Part shown: piece by piece, positions 50,549 to 58,057 of the stretch
Position numbering within the stretch: the stretch's first letter is position 1
Layout of the letters: each line of letters opens with the position of its first letter
Made by a program: the position numbers and the translations under genes
The notes under the pieces: model-generated
Database searches by the model: none
What the model saw: only the letters and a program-made list of their open reading frames with translations
What the model was told of the DNA's origin: nothing
NCBI GenBank assembly: GCA_016342745.1
Contig: JAEINT010000012.1
Location: 1-64,000, forward strand
Reading direction: 5' to 3'
Length of the DNA: 64,000 bases
Source: Labilibaculum sp.
GTDB taxonomy: Bacteria > Bacteroidota > Bacteroidia > Bacteroidales > Marinifilaceae

Positions 50549-52042
50549 ATGAGTACAAATTTTTCTGAATACATAAAGACTTTCGAAAAGACCTTGAAAT
50601 CTGTATTTCACGAACGAGATGACATTAGTAAGTTTAGTGCCCAAAGAGGATTACCTCCTTTGGTTATGCGAGAAGTTATGTCGGGCAATCCATTCTCTGT
50701 GGCTATTCCTGAGAGTTACGGTGGACGTGGTGGAAAAGTGAAAGAATGCTTAGGTATTTTGGCCTCTGCAGCCTACGAATCGCTTCCATTATCACTTACT
50801 TTTGGAATTAATATTGGTCTATTTTTAGAACCTGTAGCTAAATATGCTAACGAAGTCGTAAAAAAAGATATTTTTCAACGTTTCTTGCAAAAGCAAAACA
50901 TGGGTGGTTTAATGATCACCGAACCAGAACATGGTAGTGGTGCTTTAAACATGCAAACCTCTTTTACAGAGAAGAATGACCATTACCATATTAAAGGAAC
51001 TAAACATTGGCAAGGACTTACGGGGCTAGCGGATTATTGGTTGATTACATCTCGTCAAAAAAATGAGGAAGGCAAATTGGGAAGAGATATCGATTTCTTT
51101 ATTTGCGATGTAACCCAAGATAACCAGAAAGTTGTTGTAGAAGAATATTACGACAATCTTGGATTGTACATGATTCCCTATGGCAAAAACAAATTAGATT
51201 TACAGATTCCTAAACAATTCAAATTAGAACCAGAAACCACCGGAATTAAAATGATGCTTGATATTCTGCACCGAAGTAGAATGCAGTTCCCAGGAATGGG
51301 ACTTGGTTTCATTAAAAGAATGATGGATGAAGCCATTGATCAATGTAAAAACAGAATGGTTGGAGGCAAAAGCTTAATCTCTTACGATCAAGTGCAATTT
51401 CAAATCTCTAAAATTCAAAGTGCATTTACAATATGTTCTGCCTTCTGCGCTAGAAGTAGCGAAAAGAGCGGCATTGAAAACAATTTAGCCAATGATGGAA
51501 TTGAAGCAAATAGTGTAAAGACTATTGTTACGGATTTAATGCAAGAAGCTGCACAAACTCTGGTACAATTGTCTGGTGCAAAAGGCTACCGACTCAGTCA
51601 TATTGGCGGAAGAGGAATTGTTGATAGTAGACCATTCCAAATTTTTGAGGGCGCAAATGAAATGCTTTACACTCAAATTTCTGAAATGGTAATTAAGATG
51701 ATGAAGAAGAAAAAAGAATTCAACTTATTTCAATTTCTGAAGAATTTTGATTTAACCAGCAAAGCATCTGAATACATCAAAAAGCAAACTGATTTCTCTT
51801 TGAGCACTGAATTACCTCAACGAAAATTAGTTGACTTGGGAAGAGCAATCGGACGTGTTGTTTCTGCTGGTTTAGTTATTGATCTAGGCGAAAAAGGTTT
51901 CCGAAAAGATCTTATTGACAACTGTTTATCTTCACTGCAGCAAGATATCAGCAACATGATCTTCTCCTATCACAACAATACACAAATTGCCAGTATTCCT
52001 GATTACCAAGATGGAAGTTCTTGGTTAGACTTCTCTAAGTAA
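50549..52042 (+). CDS. acyl-CoA dehydrogenase family protein
   Basis: A 497-residue flavoprotein. The N-terminal helical domain (about 1-115) includes AIPESYGG. The middle beta domain (about 120-240) has the FAD/substrate segment GLMITEPEHGSGALNMQT, then HIKGTKHWQGLTGLADYWLI, the family's typical ITEP...GSD and KxWI-like elements. The C-terminal four-helix domain (about 240-395) contains GAKGYRLSHIGGRGIVDSRPFQIFEGANEM, where the Glu of IFEG is at the usual place of the catalytic base. An extra helical tail of about 100 residues follows. It should oxidise an acyl-CoA or related thioester, but no electron-transfer flavoprotein or CoA-ligase gene is adjacent, so substrate and pathway are unknown. 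It is monocistronic with its own terminator. Confidence 0.88.
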   Translation: MSTNFSEYIKTFEKTLKSVFHERDDISKFSAQRGLPPLVMREVMSGNPFSVAIPESYGGRGGKVKECLGILASAAYESLPLSLTFGINIGLFLEPVAKYANEVVKKDIFQRFLQKQNMGGLMITEPEHGSGALNMQTSFTEKNDHYHIKGTKHWQGLTGLADYWLITSRQKNEEGKLGRDIDFFICDVTQDNQKVVVEEYYDNLGLYMIPYGKNKLDLQIPKQFKLEPETTGIKMMLDILHRSRMQFPGMGLGFIKRMMDEAIDQCKNRMVGGKSLISYDQVQFQISKIQSAFTICSAFCARSSEKSGIENNLANDGIEANSVKTIVTDLMQEAAQTLVQLSGAKGYRLSHIGGRGIVDSRPFQIFEGANEMLYTQISEMVIKMMKKKKEFNLFQFLKNFDLTSKASEYIKKQTDFSLSTELPQRKLVDLGRAIGRVVSAGLVIDLGEKGFRKDLIDNCLSSLQQDISNMIFSYHNNTQIASIPDYQDGSSWLDFSK

Positions 52043-52072
52043 AGAATTCTAGCAATAAATATAAAAGCTGTT

Positions 52073-52101
52073 TCAGATAATAACTGAAACGGCTTTTTTT
52101 T
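52073..52101 (+). terminator. terminator of the acyl-CoA dehydrogenase gene
   Basis: AAAAGCTGTTTCA pairs with TGAAACGGCTTTT (one T-G) and a run of Ts follows, 31 bp after the stop codon. Confidence 0.8.
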
Positions 52102-52171
52102 ATTACCCTCATCTCAAATAAAACAAGATTGAATCCATATTCTAAAAACAAGGATTTATCCTAATAGCCGA

Positions 52172-52201
52172 TTCGTAGATAAAAATCCCCCTTTCGTTGA
52201 T
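52172..52201 (+). promoter_or_regulatory. putative LytTR-type site A, upstream of the Spy-like gene
   Basis: TTCGTAGAT (52172-52180) and TTCGTTGAT (52193-52201) are 9-bp direct repeats with a 12-bp gap, a 21-bp period. A weak -7 element (TTCCTTAG, 52230-52237) begins 28 bp after the second repeat, the same spacing as in sites B and C. The ATG at 52277 lies 75 bp after the site. Confidence 0.6.
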
Positions 52202-52276
52202 TGCATTTTATTATAAAATCAAAATCTCATTCCTTAGCATTAGATTAAATAATAAGAACATTTAAATTATACAATT

Positions 52277-52657
52277 ATGAAAATGAATTTCAAAAAAATA
52301 GCAACATTATTAATGATTACTGCATCAATAATGATAGGAGGAAACTTTGCACATGCACAACAAGGGCCACCTCCAACTCCAAATTCTACACAAATCAAGA
52401 AAATGGTAATTGAGTTAAGTGATACTCTTGATTTAGATGCCGATCAAACTAAGGATATTGCAGAATTATTTACAGATCATTTTAAAGAAGTTAAAGAAAA
52501 ATTTGCATCAGGAAGACCTTCAAGAAAAGATATGGAAAGTTTGGACACCAAATTCAAAAAGGAGGTAAACTCGCTGCTAAATGAGGAGCAACAAGAGCAG
52601 TTTGAAGCTTATATGAAAAAGAACAAGCCTCAGCAAAGCCGACCACAAAGACGTTAA
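52277..52657 (+). CDS. small Spy/CpxP-like periplasmic protein
   Basis: A 126-residue secreted protein. It has a signal peptide (about 1-27, ending AHAQ), then a short Pro-rich segment (QQGPPPTPN), then helices with the Spy/CpxP-like pattern LDLDADQTKDIAELF and FKKEVNSLLNEEQQEQFEAYMKK, the second being an LTxxQ-type motif variant. The C-terminus is basic and Gln/Pro-rich. In other bacteria such proteins act as ATP-independent chaperones or stress/metal sensors in the periplasm. The upstream 21-bp-spaced repeat links it to the LytS/LytTR pair encoded at 55593-57441. It is monocistronic, with a terminator at 52685. The family resemblance is moderate, the function inferred. Confidence 0.72.
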   Translation: MKMNFKKIATLLMITASIMIGGNFAHAQQGPPPTPNSTQIKKMVIELSDTLDLDADQTKDIAELFTDHFKEVKEKFASGRPSRKDMESLDTKFKKEVNSLLNEEQQEQFEAYMKKNKPQQSRPQRR

Positions 52658-52684
52658 AAAAGAATAGTAGTAGTGTGCTATTTA

Positions 52685-52724
52685 CCAGGATTCTCCGATG
52701 GTGGAGGATTCTGGTATTTTTTTT
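52685..52724 (+). terminator. terminator of the Spy-like gene
   Basis: CCAGGATTCTCC pairs with GGAGGATTCTGG through two G-T pairs around a 6-base loop, followed by a T8 run. Confidence 0.8.
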
Positions 52725-52794
52725 AGCTTTGCTGCCAGTTTAGAACTGTATTCCCCTAGCAAGAAACGTCCCTCTTGTAATTCTAATTCCCCCA

Positions 52795-52824
52795 TTGATT
52801 GATAAATTTTGCCAGTTCGTTGAT
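52795..52824 (+). promoter_or_regulatory. putative LytTR-type site B, upstream of the ferredoxin-flavoprotein operon
   Basis: TTGATTGAT (52795-52803) and TTCGTTGAT (52816-52824), 21 bp apart. A -7-like TTACTTTA (52853-52860) begins 28 bp after the second repeat. The ferredoxin ATG at 52898 lies 73 bp after the site. Confidence 0.6.
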
Positions 52825-52897
52825 TTGATTTCTTCCCATGAATGCGATCATGTTACTTTACTATATAAAAGGTAATAACATCACATAAAACGAAGCG

Positions 52898-53113
52898 ATG
52901 GCAATAGAAAATATTAACGGATGCATAGGATGTGGAGTTTGCATACAAACCTGTCCTACCGACGTAATTCGTCTAGATCCAAAAACAGAAAAAGCGACTA
53001 TAAAATATCCGGCAGATTGTCAAATATGCCATTTGTGTAGAATGTATTGTCCGGTAGATGCCATTACGATTTCTCCGGAAAAATCGATACCAGTAATTGT
53101 TTCATGGGGCTGA
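52898..53113 (+). CDS. 2[4Fe-4S] ferredoxin-type electron carrier
   Basis: A 71-residue cytoplasmic protein with two complete cluster motifs: Cys9-x2-Cys12-x2-Cys15-x3-Cys19-Pro and Cys41-x2-Cys44-x2-Cys47-x3-Cys51-Pro. There is no signal peptide. The short Lys/Glu-rich spacer and the C-terminal tail SIPVIVSWG resemble small AprB-like ferredoxin subunits that partner a flavoprotein. It is the first gene of an operon with a membrane cytochrome-like protein and a fumarate-reductase-like flavoprotein, so it likely passes electrons to or from that complex. A puzzle is that the flavoprotein carries a Tat signal while the ferredoxin does not, so a direct contact would require either co-export or a membrane relay. 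The operon is preceded by LytTR-type site B. Confidence 0.9.
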   Translation: MAIENINGCIGCGVCIQTCPTDVIRLDPKTEKATIKYPADCQICHLCRMYCPVDAITISPEKSIPVIVSWG

Positions 53114-53115
53114 TT

Positions 53116-53751
53116 ATGGAAAAACAAATTAAAACGTACAATATCATACTGGCAATTGCCGTATTTATTGGCTTACCGATATTATTTTGGGCGCTGGGAG
53201 ATTTTCCTCAACGCAGTAGCTTAAAAGAAGCATTATCTATAATTACCTTACTTTCATTTAGCTTGATGATAGGACAGTTCTTTTTGGCACGAAGCAATAA
53301 AAAGATCCTAAAAGCTCACAAAATGAGTTTGGTAGTTAAATATCACAAATACATTGGATACATTTTTATTTCTATTCTTTTGGTTCATCCTTTTTTAATC
53401 GTTATTCCACGATATTTTGAAGCAGGCGTAGAACCAATAGATGCATTCATTACTATAATTACAAGCTTTAACAGCACAGGAATCATCTTTGGAATAATTG
53501 CCTGGGTCTCCATGCTTCTTTTAGGCATAACTTCTTTTTTTAGAAATCAACTAGGCTTAAAATACAAAACCTGGAGAATAATTCATGGTATCTTATCGAT
53601 CTTTTTTGTTGGCATAGCACTAGTTCATGTTATTGATTTAGGGAGACATTCCGATACCGTACTTAGCACTTTTTTTATAAGCCTTTCGGCAATAGGAATT
53701 CTTTTATTGCTTAAAACCTACTTCTTTAAAACGTCTGGAGGAAAAAAATAA
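53116..53751 (+). CDS. ferric-reductase-like / cytochrome b-type membrane protein
   Basis: A 211-residue integral membrane protein with about six helices. The family pattern of paired histidines is visible: VKYHKYIGYIF and LLVHPFLIV in one half, WRIIHGILSIFF and ALVHVIDLG in the other, as expected for bis-heme ligation in ferric-reductase-like transmembrane domains (related to MsrQ and NOX cores). I chose ATG 53116, 2 bp after the ferredoxin stop. Longer starts at 53047 or 53104 would overlap the ferredoxin reading frame. Its stop codon overlaps the next ATG by one base (TAATG). It probably moves electrons across the membrane between the cytoplasmic pool (ferredoxin or quinol) and the exported flavoprotein. 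The heme count and direction are inferred. Confidence 0.82.
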   Translation: MEKQIKTYNIILAIAVFIGLPILFWALGDFPQRSSLKEALSIITLLSFSLMIGQFFLARSNKKILKAHKMSLVVKYHKYIGYIFISILLVHPFLIVIPRYFEAGVEPIDAFITIITSFNSTGIIFGIIAWVSMLLLGITSFFRNQLGLKYKTWRIIHGILSIFFVGIALVHVIDLGRHSDTVLSTFFISLSAIGILLLLKTYFFKTSGGKK

Positions 53752-55547
53752 TGGATACAAAAAACGAAATGACACGCAGAAAATTCATGGGATTAGCTGG
53801 TGGAGCAATTGGCATGGCCACTCTTGCCTCTATGGGAATAGCTGGCTGGGCTGCGAACAAAGTTAATATCGATCCGGAAAATTTGGAATATATTGAACAA
53901 GACACAGATGTATTGGTGATTGGAGGTGGTATGGCTGGCCTATTTGCAGCCGTAAAAGCTCACGATGCAGGGGCAAAAGCAATGATGGTCTCTAAAGGTA
54001 GATTAGGTTCATCGGGGCAAACACCTTTTGCAAAGGGTATTTTTGCTTACGATCCGAATACAGCAAAAGTCTCTATTGATGAATTTGCTGAAACAGTTTC
54101 TCGTTCTGCATTAGGGTCAAACAACTCGGTGTATACCAAACAAATGGCAAAGCATTCTTTAGCCAGAGTTAATGAACTAAAAGAATGGGGATTTTTTGAT
54201 TCTGCACTCTACAACAAAGCATTTAGTAAGCCAATAAACGAAAGAAACATATCTCTTTTGGAAAGAATTGTAATCACAAATCTGATAAAAGAAAAAGGTA
54301 AAATTGTTGGTGCTGCAGGTTTTAGTTTAGATGAAGAAAAAGTATACATTTTTAATGCAAAAAGTGTAATTCTTTGTACTGGTGCAGGTGGGTTTAAGCC
54401 TAATGGGTTCCCTATTTGCGACTTGACTCACGATGGTACAATAATGGCTTATAACATTGGAGCCAAAGTAACCGGAAAAGAATGGAACGATGGTCACCCA
54501 GGGCAAGCAACAAATGCGGCTGACTGTTTCACTGGATGGCACGGTATGTTCGAACGCAAGCCAAGTGTAAATGGAATAGAAGTACATCACGATTTGGGTG
54601 TGGACATAAATTACATGGCTTATTCCAGTGGAAATCCTGTGCAAATGGGACCTCCGGGTGCTGGTGGGAAAAGTAAAGTTTCTGGTGGACCATTCACACC
54701 GACTGAATTCAGTAGAGGTGGACAAGGGAATCGTAAAGATGCACCTAAGGATGGGCCTAAAGATGGAAAAAGACCACCACGAGGAGAAAAACCAGGTGGC
54801 GGTGGTAAACCAGGAGAAGGTGGAGGTCCTCCTGGAATGGGTGGCACTTCTGTTGGAGGATCATCTGCAGGAATGGCCATACACAAATCGGAAGGTTTAG
54901 TTCCTATTAACGACAAATGCGAATCAAATATCCCAGGCCTTTATGCTGCCGGAGATGCACTAGGTTCTTATATGTCTGGAGGTATTTACACGCAAATAGG
55001 CTCATCATTAGCAGGCTCTGCAGTTCAGGGTGCAATTGCTGGTGAAGCTGCTGCAGAATACTCTGCCAATACCAACACACCTGCAATTTCAAAATCTAAA
55101 ATTCAAGAGATAAAAGAAGCAATGTTAGCACCTTTGCATCGCGAAGCTGGATACAGTCCTGTTTGGGTTACGCAAACATTACAAGGCATTATGATTCCGA
55201 ACTTTGTTTTGTATGTAAAGAAAGAAAACATGTTAAAAGCTGCATTAGCTTATGTTGAAGAATTACGCGACCATCATGTTCCTATGCTTAGAGCTGCTGA
55301 CATGCACGAACTTAGACTGGTACACGAAACGGTTAATATGATTGCAACAGCGGAAATGAAGTTGAAAGCATCGCTTATGCGAAAAGAGAGTCGCTGCAGC
55401 CATTACCGTATGGATTATCCTGATATGGACAATGAAAACTGGCAAGCTTGGATTAACATTTTTAAAGGAAATGATGGCAGTATGCAATTTGAAAAACAAG
55501 CATTTGGTACTTGGCCTAACAACAATTTTTTAAGTACGGACTCTTAA
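53751..55547 (+). CDS. Tat-exported fumarate-reductase-like FAD protein with a Gly/Pro-rich insert
   Basis: A 598-residue protein. The N-terminus has a twin-arginine signal (TRRKFMG, then hydrophobic to about 33). The FAD-binding motif is VLVIGGGMAGLFAAVKA (about 50-66), followed by SSGQTPFAKGIFAYD. The capping region contains THDGTIMAYNIGAKV as in fumarate/succinate dehydrogenase flavoproteins. The C-terminal FAD segment is GLYAAGDALGSYMSGGIYTQIG, then a helical tail with Cys in SRCSHYR. Residues about 301-376 are a low-complexity insert (GPPGMGG, KPGGGGKPGEGGGPP) not found in standard members. The operon supplies a ferredoxin and a membrane cytochrome, so it is probably a periplasmic reductase or dehydrogenase for an unidentified substrate. 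Fumarate, urocanate, sulfur compounds and others are all possible. Confidence 0.85.
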   Translation: MDTKNEMTRRKFMGLAGGAIGMATLASMGIAGWAANKVNIDPENLEYIEQDTDVLVIGGGMAGLFAAVKAHDAGAKAMMVSKGRLGSSGQTPFAKGIFAYDPNTAKVSIDEFAETVSRSALGSNNSVYTKQMAKHSLARVNELKEWGFFDSALYNKAFSKPINERNISLLERIVITNLIKEKGKIVGAAGFSLDEEKVYIFNAKSVILCTGAGGFKPNGFPICDLTHDGTIMAYNIGAKVTGKEWNDGHPGQATNAADCFTGWHGMFERKPSVNGIEVHHDLGVDINYMAYSSGNPVQMGPPGAGGKSKVSGGPFTPTEFSRGGQGNRKDAPKDGPKDGKRPPRGEKPGGGGKPGEGGGPPGMGGTSVGGSSAGMAIHKSEGLVPINDKCESNIPGLYAAGDALGSYMSGGIYTQIGSSLAGSAVQGAIAGEAAAEYSANTNTPAISKSKIQEIKEAMLAPLHREAGYSPVWVTQTLQGIMIPNFVLYVKKENMLKAALAYVEELRDHHVPMLRAADMHELRLVHETVNMIATAEMKLKASLMRKESRCSHYRMDYPDMDNENWQAWINIFKGNDGSMQFEKQAFGTWPNNNFLSTDS

Positions 55548-55592
55548 ATAGAATTATTTGGATATTTTTACAAGATACAATCTATATGTAAT

Positions 55593-56735
55593 ATGATGAT
55601 TACACAAAAACGAAGCGAAAATTTAATATATATACTACTTTGGTTATTAATCTTTGCACTGCCTGTTTTTACTTTAAAAGGTGGAGATGAATTCAACTGG
55701 AATCGAGTATTTTTCGAATGGATGCGAACTTTTCCATTTCTAATAATTTTCATTATTAACAATAGCTTACTGGTTCCAAAATTACTTTTCCGTAAAAAAA
55801 CGCTTTTGTACACCGTTTCAGTAACGGCAATTATCCTCGCATTTTCAATATTTAATGATTTGCCTCGATTATTACATGAATATTTATTTCAAGAACCAAG
55901 TCTAGGTCCAAGACCAGGTCCACATGGTAATCCCATGCGCCCAGGAGGACCTATGATGCAAGGAGATCCTTTTGATGGATTTCGCGAACCATTAAATGAT
56001 AGGCCTCCTTTGCCAATTGGAAACAAACCTTTTAGTTTTCTAATATTTGAAAACATCATTATCGCATTCTTAGGTGTTGGATTTAACAATGCAATAAAAC
56101 TAGGAGTACGTAGACAAAAAGAGGTATCGCAGCACGAGGAAAAAGAAAAAATCCATTTGAAAACGGAACTTTCCTTTCTTCGTCAGCAAATTAGCCCGCA
56201 CTTTTTTATGAATACTCTTAATAACATCCATGCACTAATCGAAATGGATCAAATTCAAGCACAAAAGTCGGTAATCGAATTGTCGAAACTAATGCGATAT
56301 CTGCTGAATGAATCGCAAGAAGGAACGGCAACAATCAAAGCTGAATTTGAGTTTTTAAACTCTTATATCGATCTAATGCGTATACGTTATTCAGATAAAG
56401 TGAAAATCGATATCAATCTTGACATTAAAGAAGATCACAGAAAAATTCCTTCTCTCCTCTTTATCTCATTGGTAGAGAATGCATTTAAATATGGCATTAG
56501 TTATTCTCATGAATCGTATATTTCTATCCACGCAAAACAAGATCAAGAACAATTATTTTTCGAAATAAAAAACAGTGTATCCAACAAATCGAAAACAATA
56601 GAAGGAACTGGTGTTGGTTTGGTTAATTTGAAAAAACAACTAGATATCTTATTTAATGGAACCCAAAATTTCGAAATCATTGAAAATGAAAAAGAATATC
56701 TCGTAAAACTTATAATACCTTTACAAAATGATTAA
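55593..56735 (+). CDS. LytS-type sensor histidine kinase
   Basis: A 380-residue membrane kinase. Four predicted helices (about 10-30, 46-65, 70-88, 148-172) are separated by a periplasmic loop between TM3 and TM4 (about 100-147) rich in Pro, Gly, Met and Arg (RPGPHGNPMRPGGPMMQGDP). The cytoplasmic part is the His_kinase domain with phosphoacceptor in FLRQQISPHFFMNTLNNI, a substituted N-box SLVENAFKYGI and G-box GTGVGLVNLKKQL. The downstream LytTR regulator gene overlaps it by 8 bp, so they form a pair. The unusual loop may be the ligand site; the Met residues are compatible with copper, but that is speculation. The kinase class is firm. Confidence 0.9.
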   Translation: MMITQKRSENLIYILLWLLIFALPVFTLKGGDEFNWNRVFFEWMRTFPFLIIFIINNSLLVPKLLFRKKTLLYTVSVTAIILAFSIFNDLPRLLHEYLFQEPSLGPRPGPHGNPMRPGGPMMQGDPFDGFREPLNDRPPLPIGNKPFSFLIFENIIIAFLGVGFNNAIKLGVRRQKEVSQHEEKEKIHLKTELSFLRQQISPHFFMNTLNNIHALIEMDQIQAQKSVIELSKLMRYLLNESQEGTATIKAEFEFLNSYIDLMRIRYSDKVKIDINLDIKEDHRKIPSLLFISLVENAFKYGISYSHESYISIHAKQDQEQLFFEIKNSVSNKSKTIEGTGVGLVNLKKQLDILFNGTQNFEIIENEKEYLVKLIIPLQND

Positions 56736-57441
56736 CTGCATAGCCATAGACGACGAGCCATTAGCCTTAAAACAGATCTCTAATTACATCGAGAAAACTG
56801 CCTTTTTGAATTTACAGGCTGGTTTTGACAATGCCATGGATGCTTTGCAATTCATCTCAAAAAACGAAGTTGATCTGATTTTCTTAGACATTCACATGCC
56901 TGATTTAAGTGGAATGGACATGGCGAAATCGCTCAACAACGGACCGGAAATTATTTTCACCACCGCTTATAGTGAGTATGCTCTTGATGGCTTTAAAGTA
57001 AATGCACTTGACTATATCCTAAAACCATTGGATTACGCAACTTTCTTAAAGTCTGCACTAAAAGCTCAAACTCATTTCGATCGTTTGAATACAGCCAGTG
57101 AAGATGTCAATGTTAGTCCCGATCATCTGTTCATCAAATCGGAATACAAAATTATTAGAATTGAGATAGAGAACATTCTTTACATCGAAGGAATGCGTGA
57201 ATACGTGCGCATTCATCTTGAAAATGCCAAACCATTGATGACACTTTTGAGCATGAAAAAAATTGAACAGAAACTATCTGACTCATCTTTTATGAAAGTG
57301 CATCGTTCCTATATCGTGAATCTCAAAAAAATTACAACTATAGAACGCAATCGAATTATCTTCGATGATGTTTACATCCCTGTTAGTGACCAGCACAAAG
57401 ATAAGTTTCAGAACTATATCGATAACAATTTCTTGATTTAA
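56728..57441 (+). CDS. LytTR-family response regulator
   Basis: A 237-residue protein. The receiver (about 1-120) has acidic residues Asp8/Asp9, phosphoacceptor Asp54 (FLDIHMPDLSG), Thr in FTTAYSEYA and Lys in ILKPLDY. The LytTR DNA-binding domain (about 135-237) has ENILYIEGMREYVRIHL and SFMKVHRSYIVNLKKI. LytTR dimers bind two 9-bp direct repeats separated by 12-13 bp; three promoters within 5 kb carry exactly that layout (sites A, B, C). This makes the regulator the likely controller of the Spy-like gene, the ferredoxin-flavoprotein operon and the VTC-CotH operon. It is partnered with the overlapping LytS-type kinase. The DNA targets are predicted from spacing and location. Confidence 0.93.
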   Translation: MINCIAIDDEPLALKQISNYIEKTAFLNLQAGFDNAMDALQFISKNEVDLIFLDIHMPDLSGMDMAKSLNNGPEIIFTTAYSEYALDGFKVNALDYILKPLDYATFLKSALKAQTHFDRLNTASEDVNVSPDHLFIKSEYKIIRIEIENILYIEGMREYVRIHLENAKPLMTLLSMKKIEQKLSDSSFMKVHRSYIVNLKKITTIERNRIIFDDVYIPVSDQHKDKFQNYIDNNFLI

Positions 57442-57496
57442 GCAAATCAATTTTATATTCTGTAAAATCTTAACAATACACCCTTTTCCATTTTTT

Positions 57497-57923
57497 CCTC
57501 TGTGTGTCTTCGTGCCCTCGGTGCTTAATAAATAGTCGTTTTGCTCTTCCGTATTCTTAAATAAATATCACTACGAAGAACACCGAGTTACACAGAGGTT
57601 ATCTTTTATTCGAACTACTTTGCAGTTAATTTATCACCAATCAAAAAAGCTTAACCTTTAAGTATTTAACAGTAAAACACAAAGAATATTCCTCTTACTA
57701 TTTTTCCTCTGTGTGCCTTCGTGCCCTCGGTGGTAAATATTTTTAAGAAATCAATACTCATCTTTCAACCACTGAGTTCACTGAGATACACAGAGGATTT
57801 ACAATATTCCAATACTACTCTTTTCTTTTTTCTCTGTGGAACTCCGTGTCCCTCAGTGGTGACGTTTTTAGCACAAACAGGATTCATTTTTTTTTAACAC
57901 AGAGATCACCGAGACACACTTAG
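57497..57923. repeat. six alternating copies of a CCTCTGTGT-type intergenic repeat
   Basis: Units of about 28 bp resembling CCTCTGTGTgyCTTCGTGcC plus CTCGGTGGT lie at 57497-57523, 57706-57734 and 57832-57861. Inverted copies lie at 57569-57598, 57768-57797 and 57896-57923. Forward and inverted copies alternate, so each neighbouring pair can form a long imperfect hairpin. The region (57442-57960) has no ORF. Related CTCTGTG/CACAGAG repeats are scattered through many environmental bacterial genomes. No transposase is nearby. Confidence 0.75.
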
Positions 57924-57964
57924 GATTTAAAATCTTCCAATCCTATCATTTACACGAATCCCAA

Positions 57965-57994
57965 TTCGTTGATAAAATCTCCCGATTCGTTGAT
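57965..57994 (+). promoter_or_regulatory. putative LytTR-type site C, upstream of the VTC-CotH operon
   Basis: TTCGTTGAT (57965-57973) and TTCGTTGAT (57986-57994) are perfect 9-bp repeats 21 bp apart. An exact TAnnTTTG element (TATTTTTG, 58023-58030) begins 28 bp after the second repeat. The start codon at 58058 lies 63 bp after the site. This is the clearest of the four sites. Confidence 0.7.
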
Positions 57995-58057
57995 TCCTTT
58001 TTCAAAGCAGCCTTGTTCACCATATTTTTGAGGCATATCAATCAACAATAGGTGCAT

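Noticed and set aside
53047-53115. Longer start for the membrane cytochrome gene
   Set aside because: It would overlap the cluster-binding end of the ferredoxin frame and add a soluble stretch before the first membrane helix. ATG 53116 is 2 bp after the ferredoxin stop.
54327-55092. Minus-strand ORFs, including a Pro-rich one, opposite the flavoprotein
   Set aside because: They mirror the Gly/Pro-rich insert and the flavoprotein frame, with no start context or domain.
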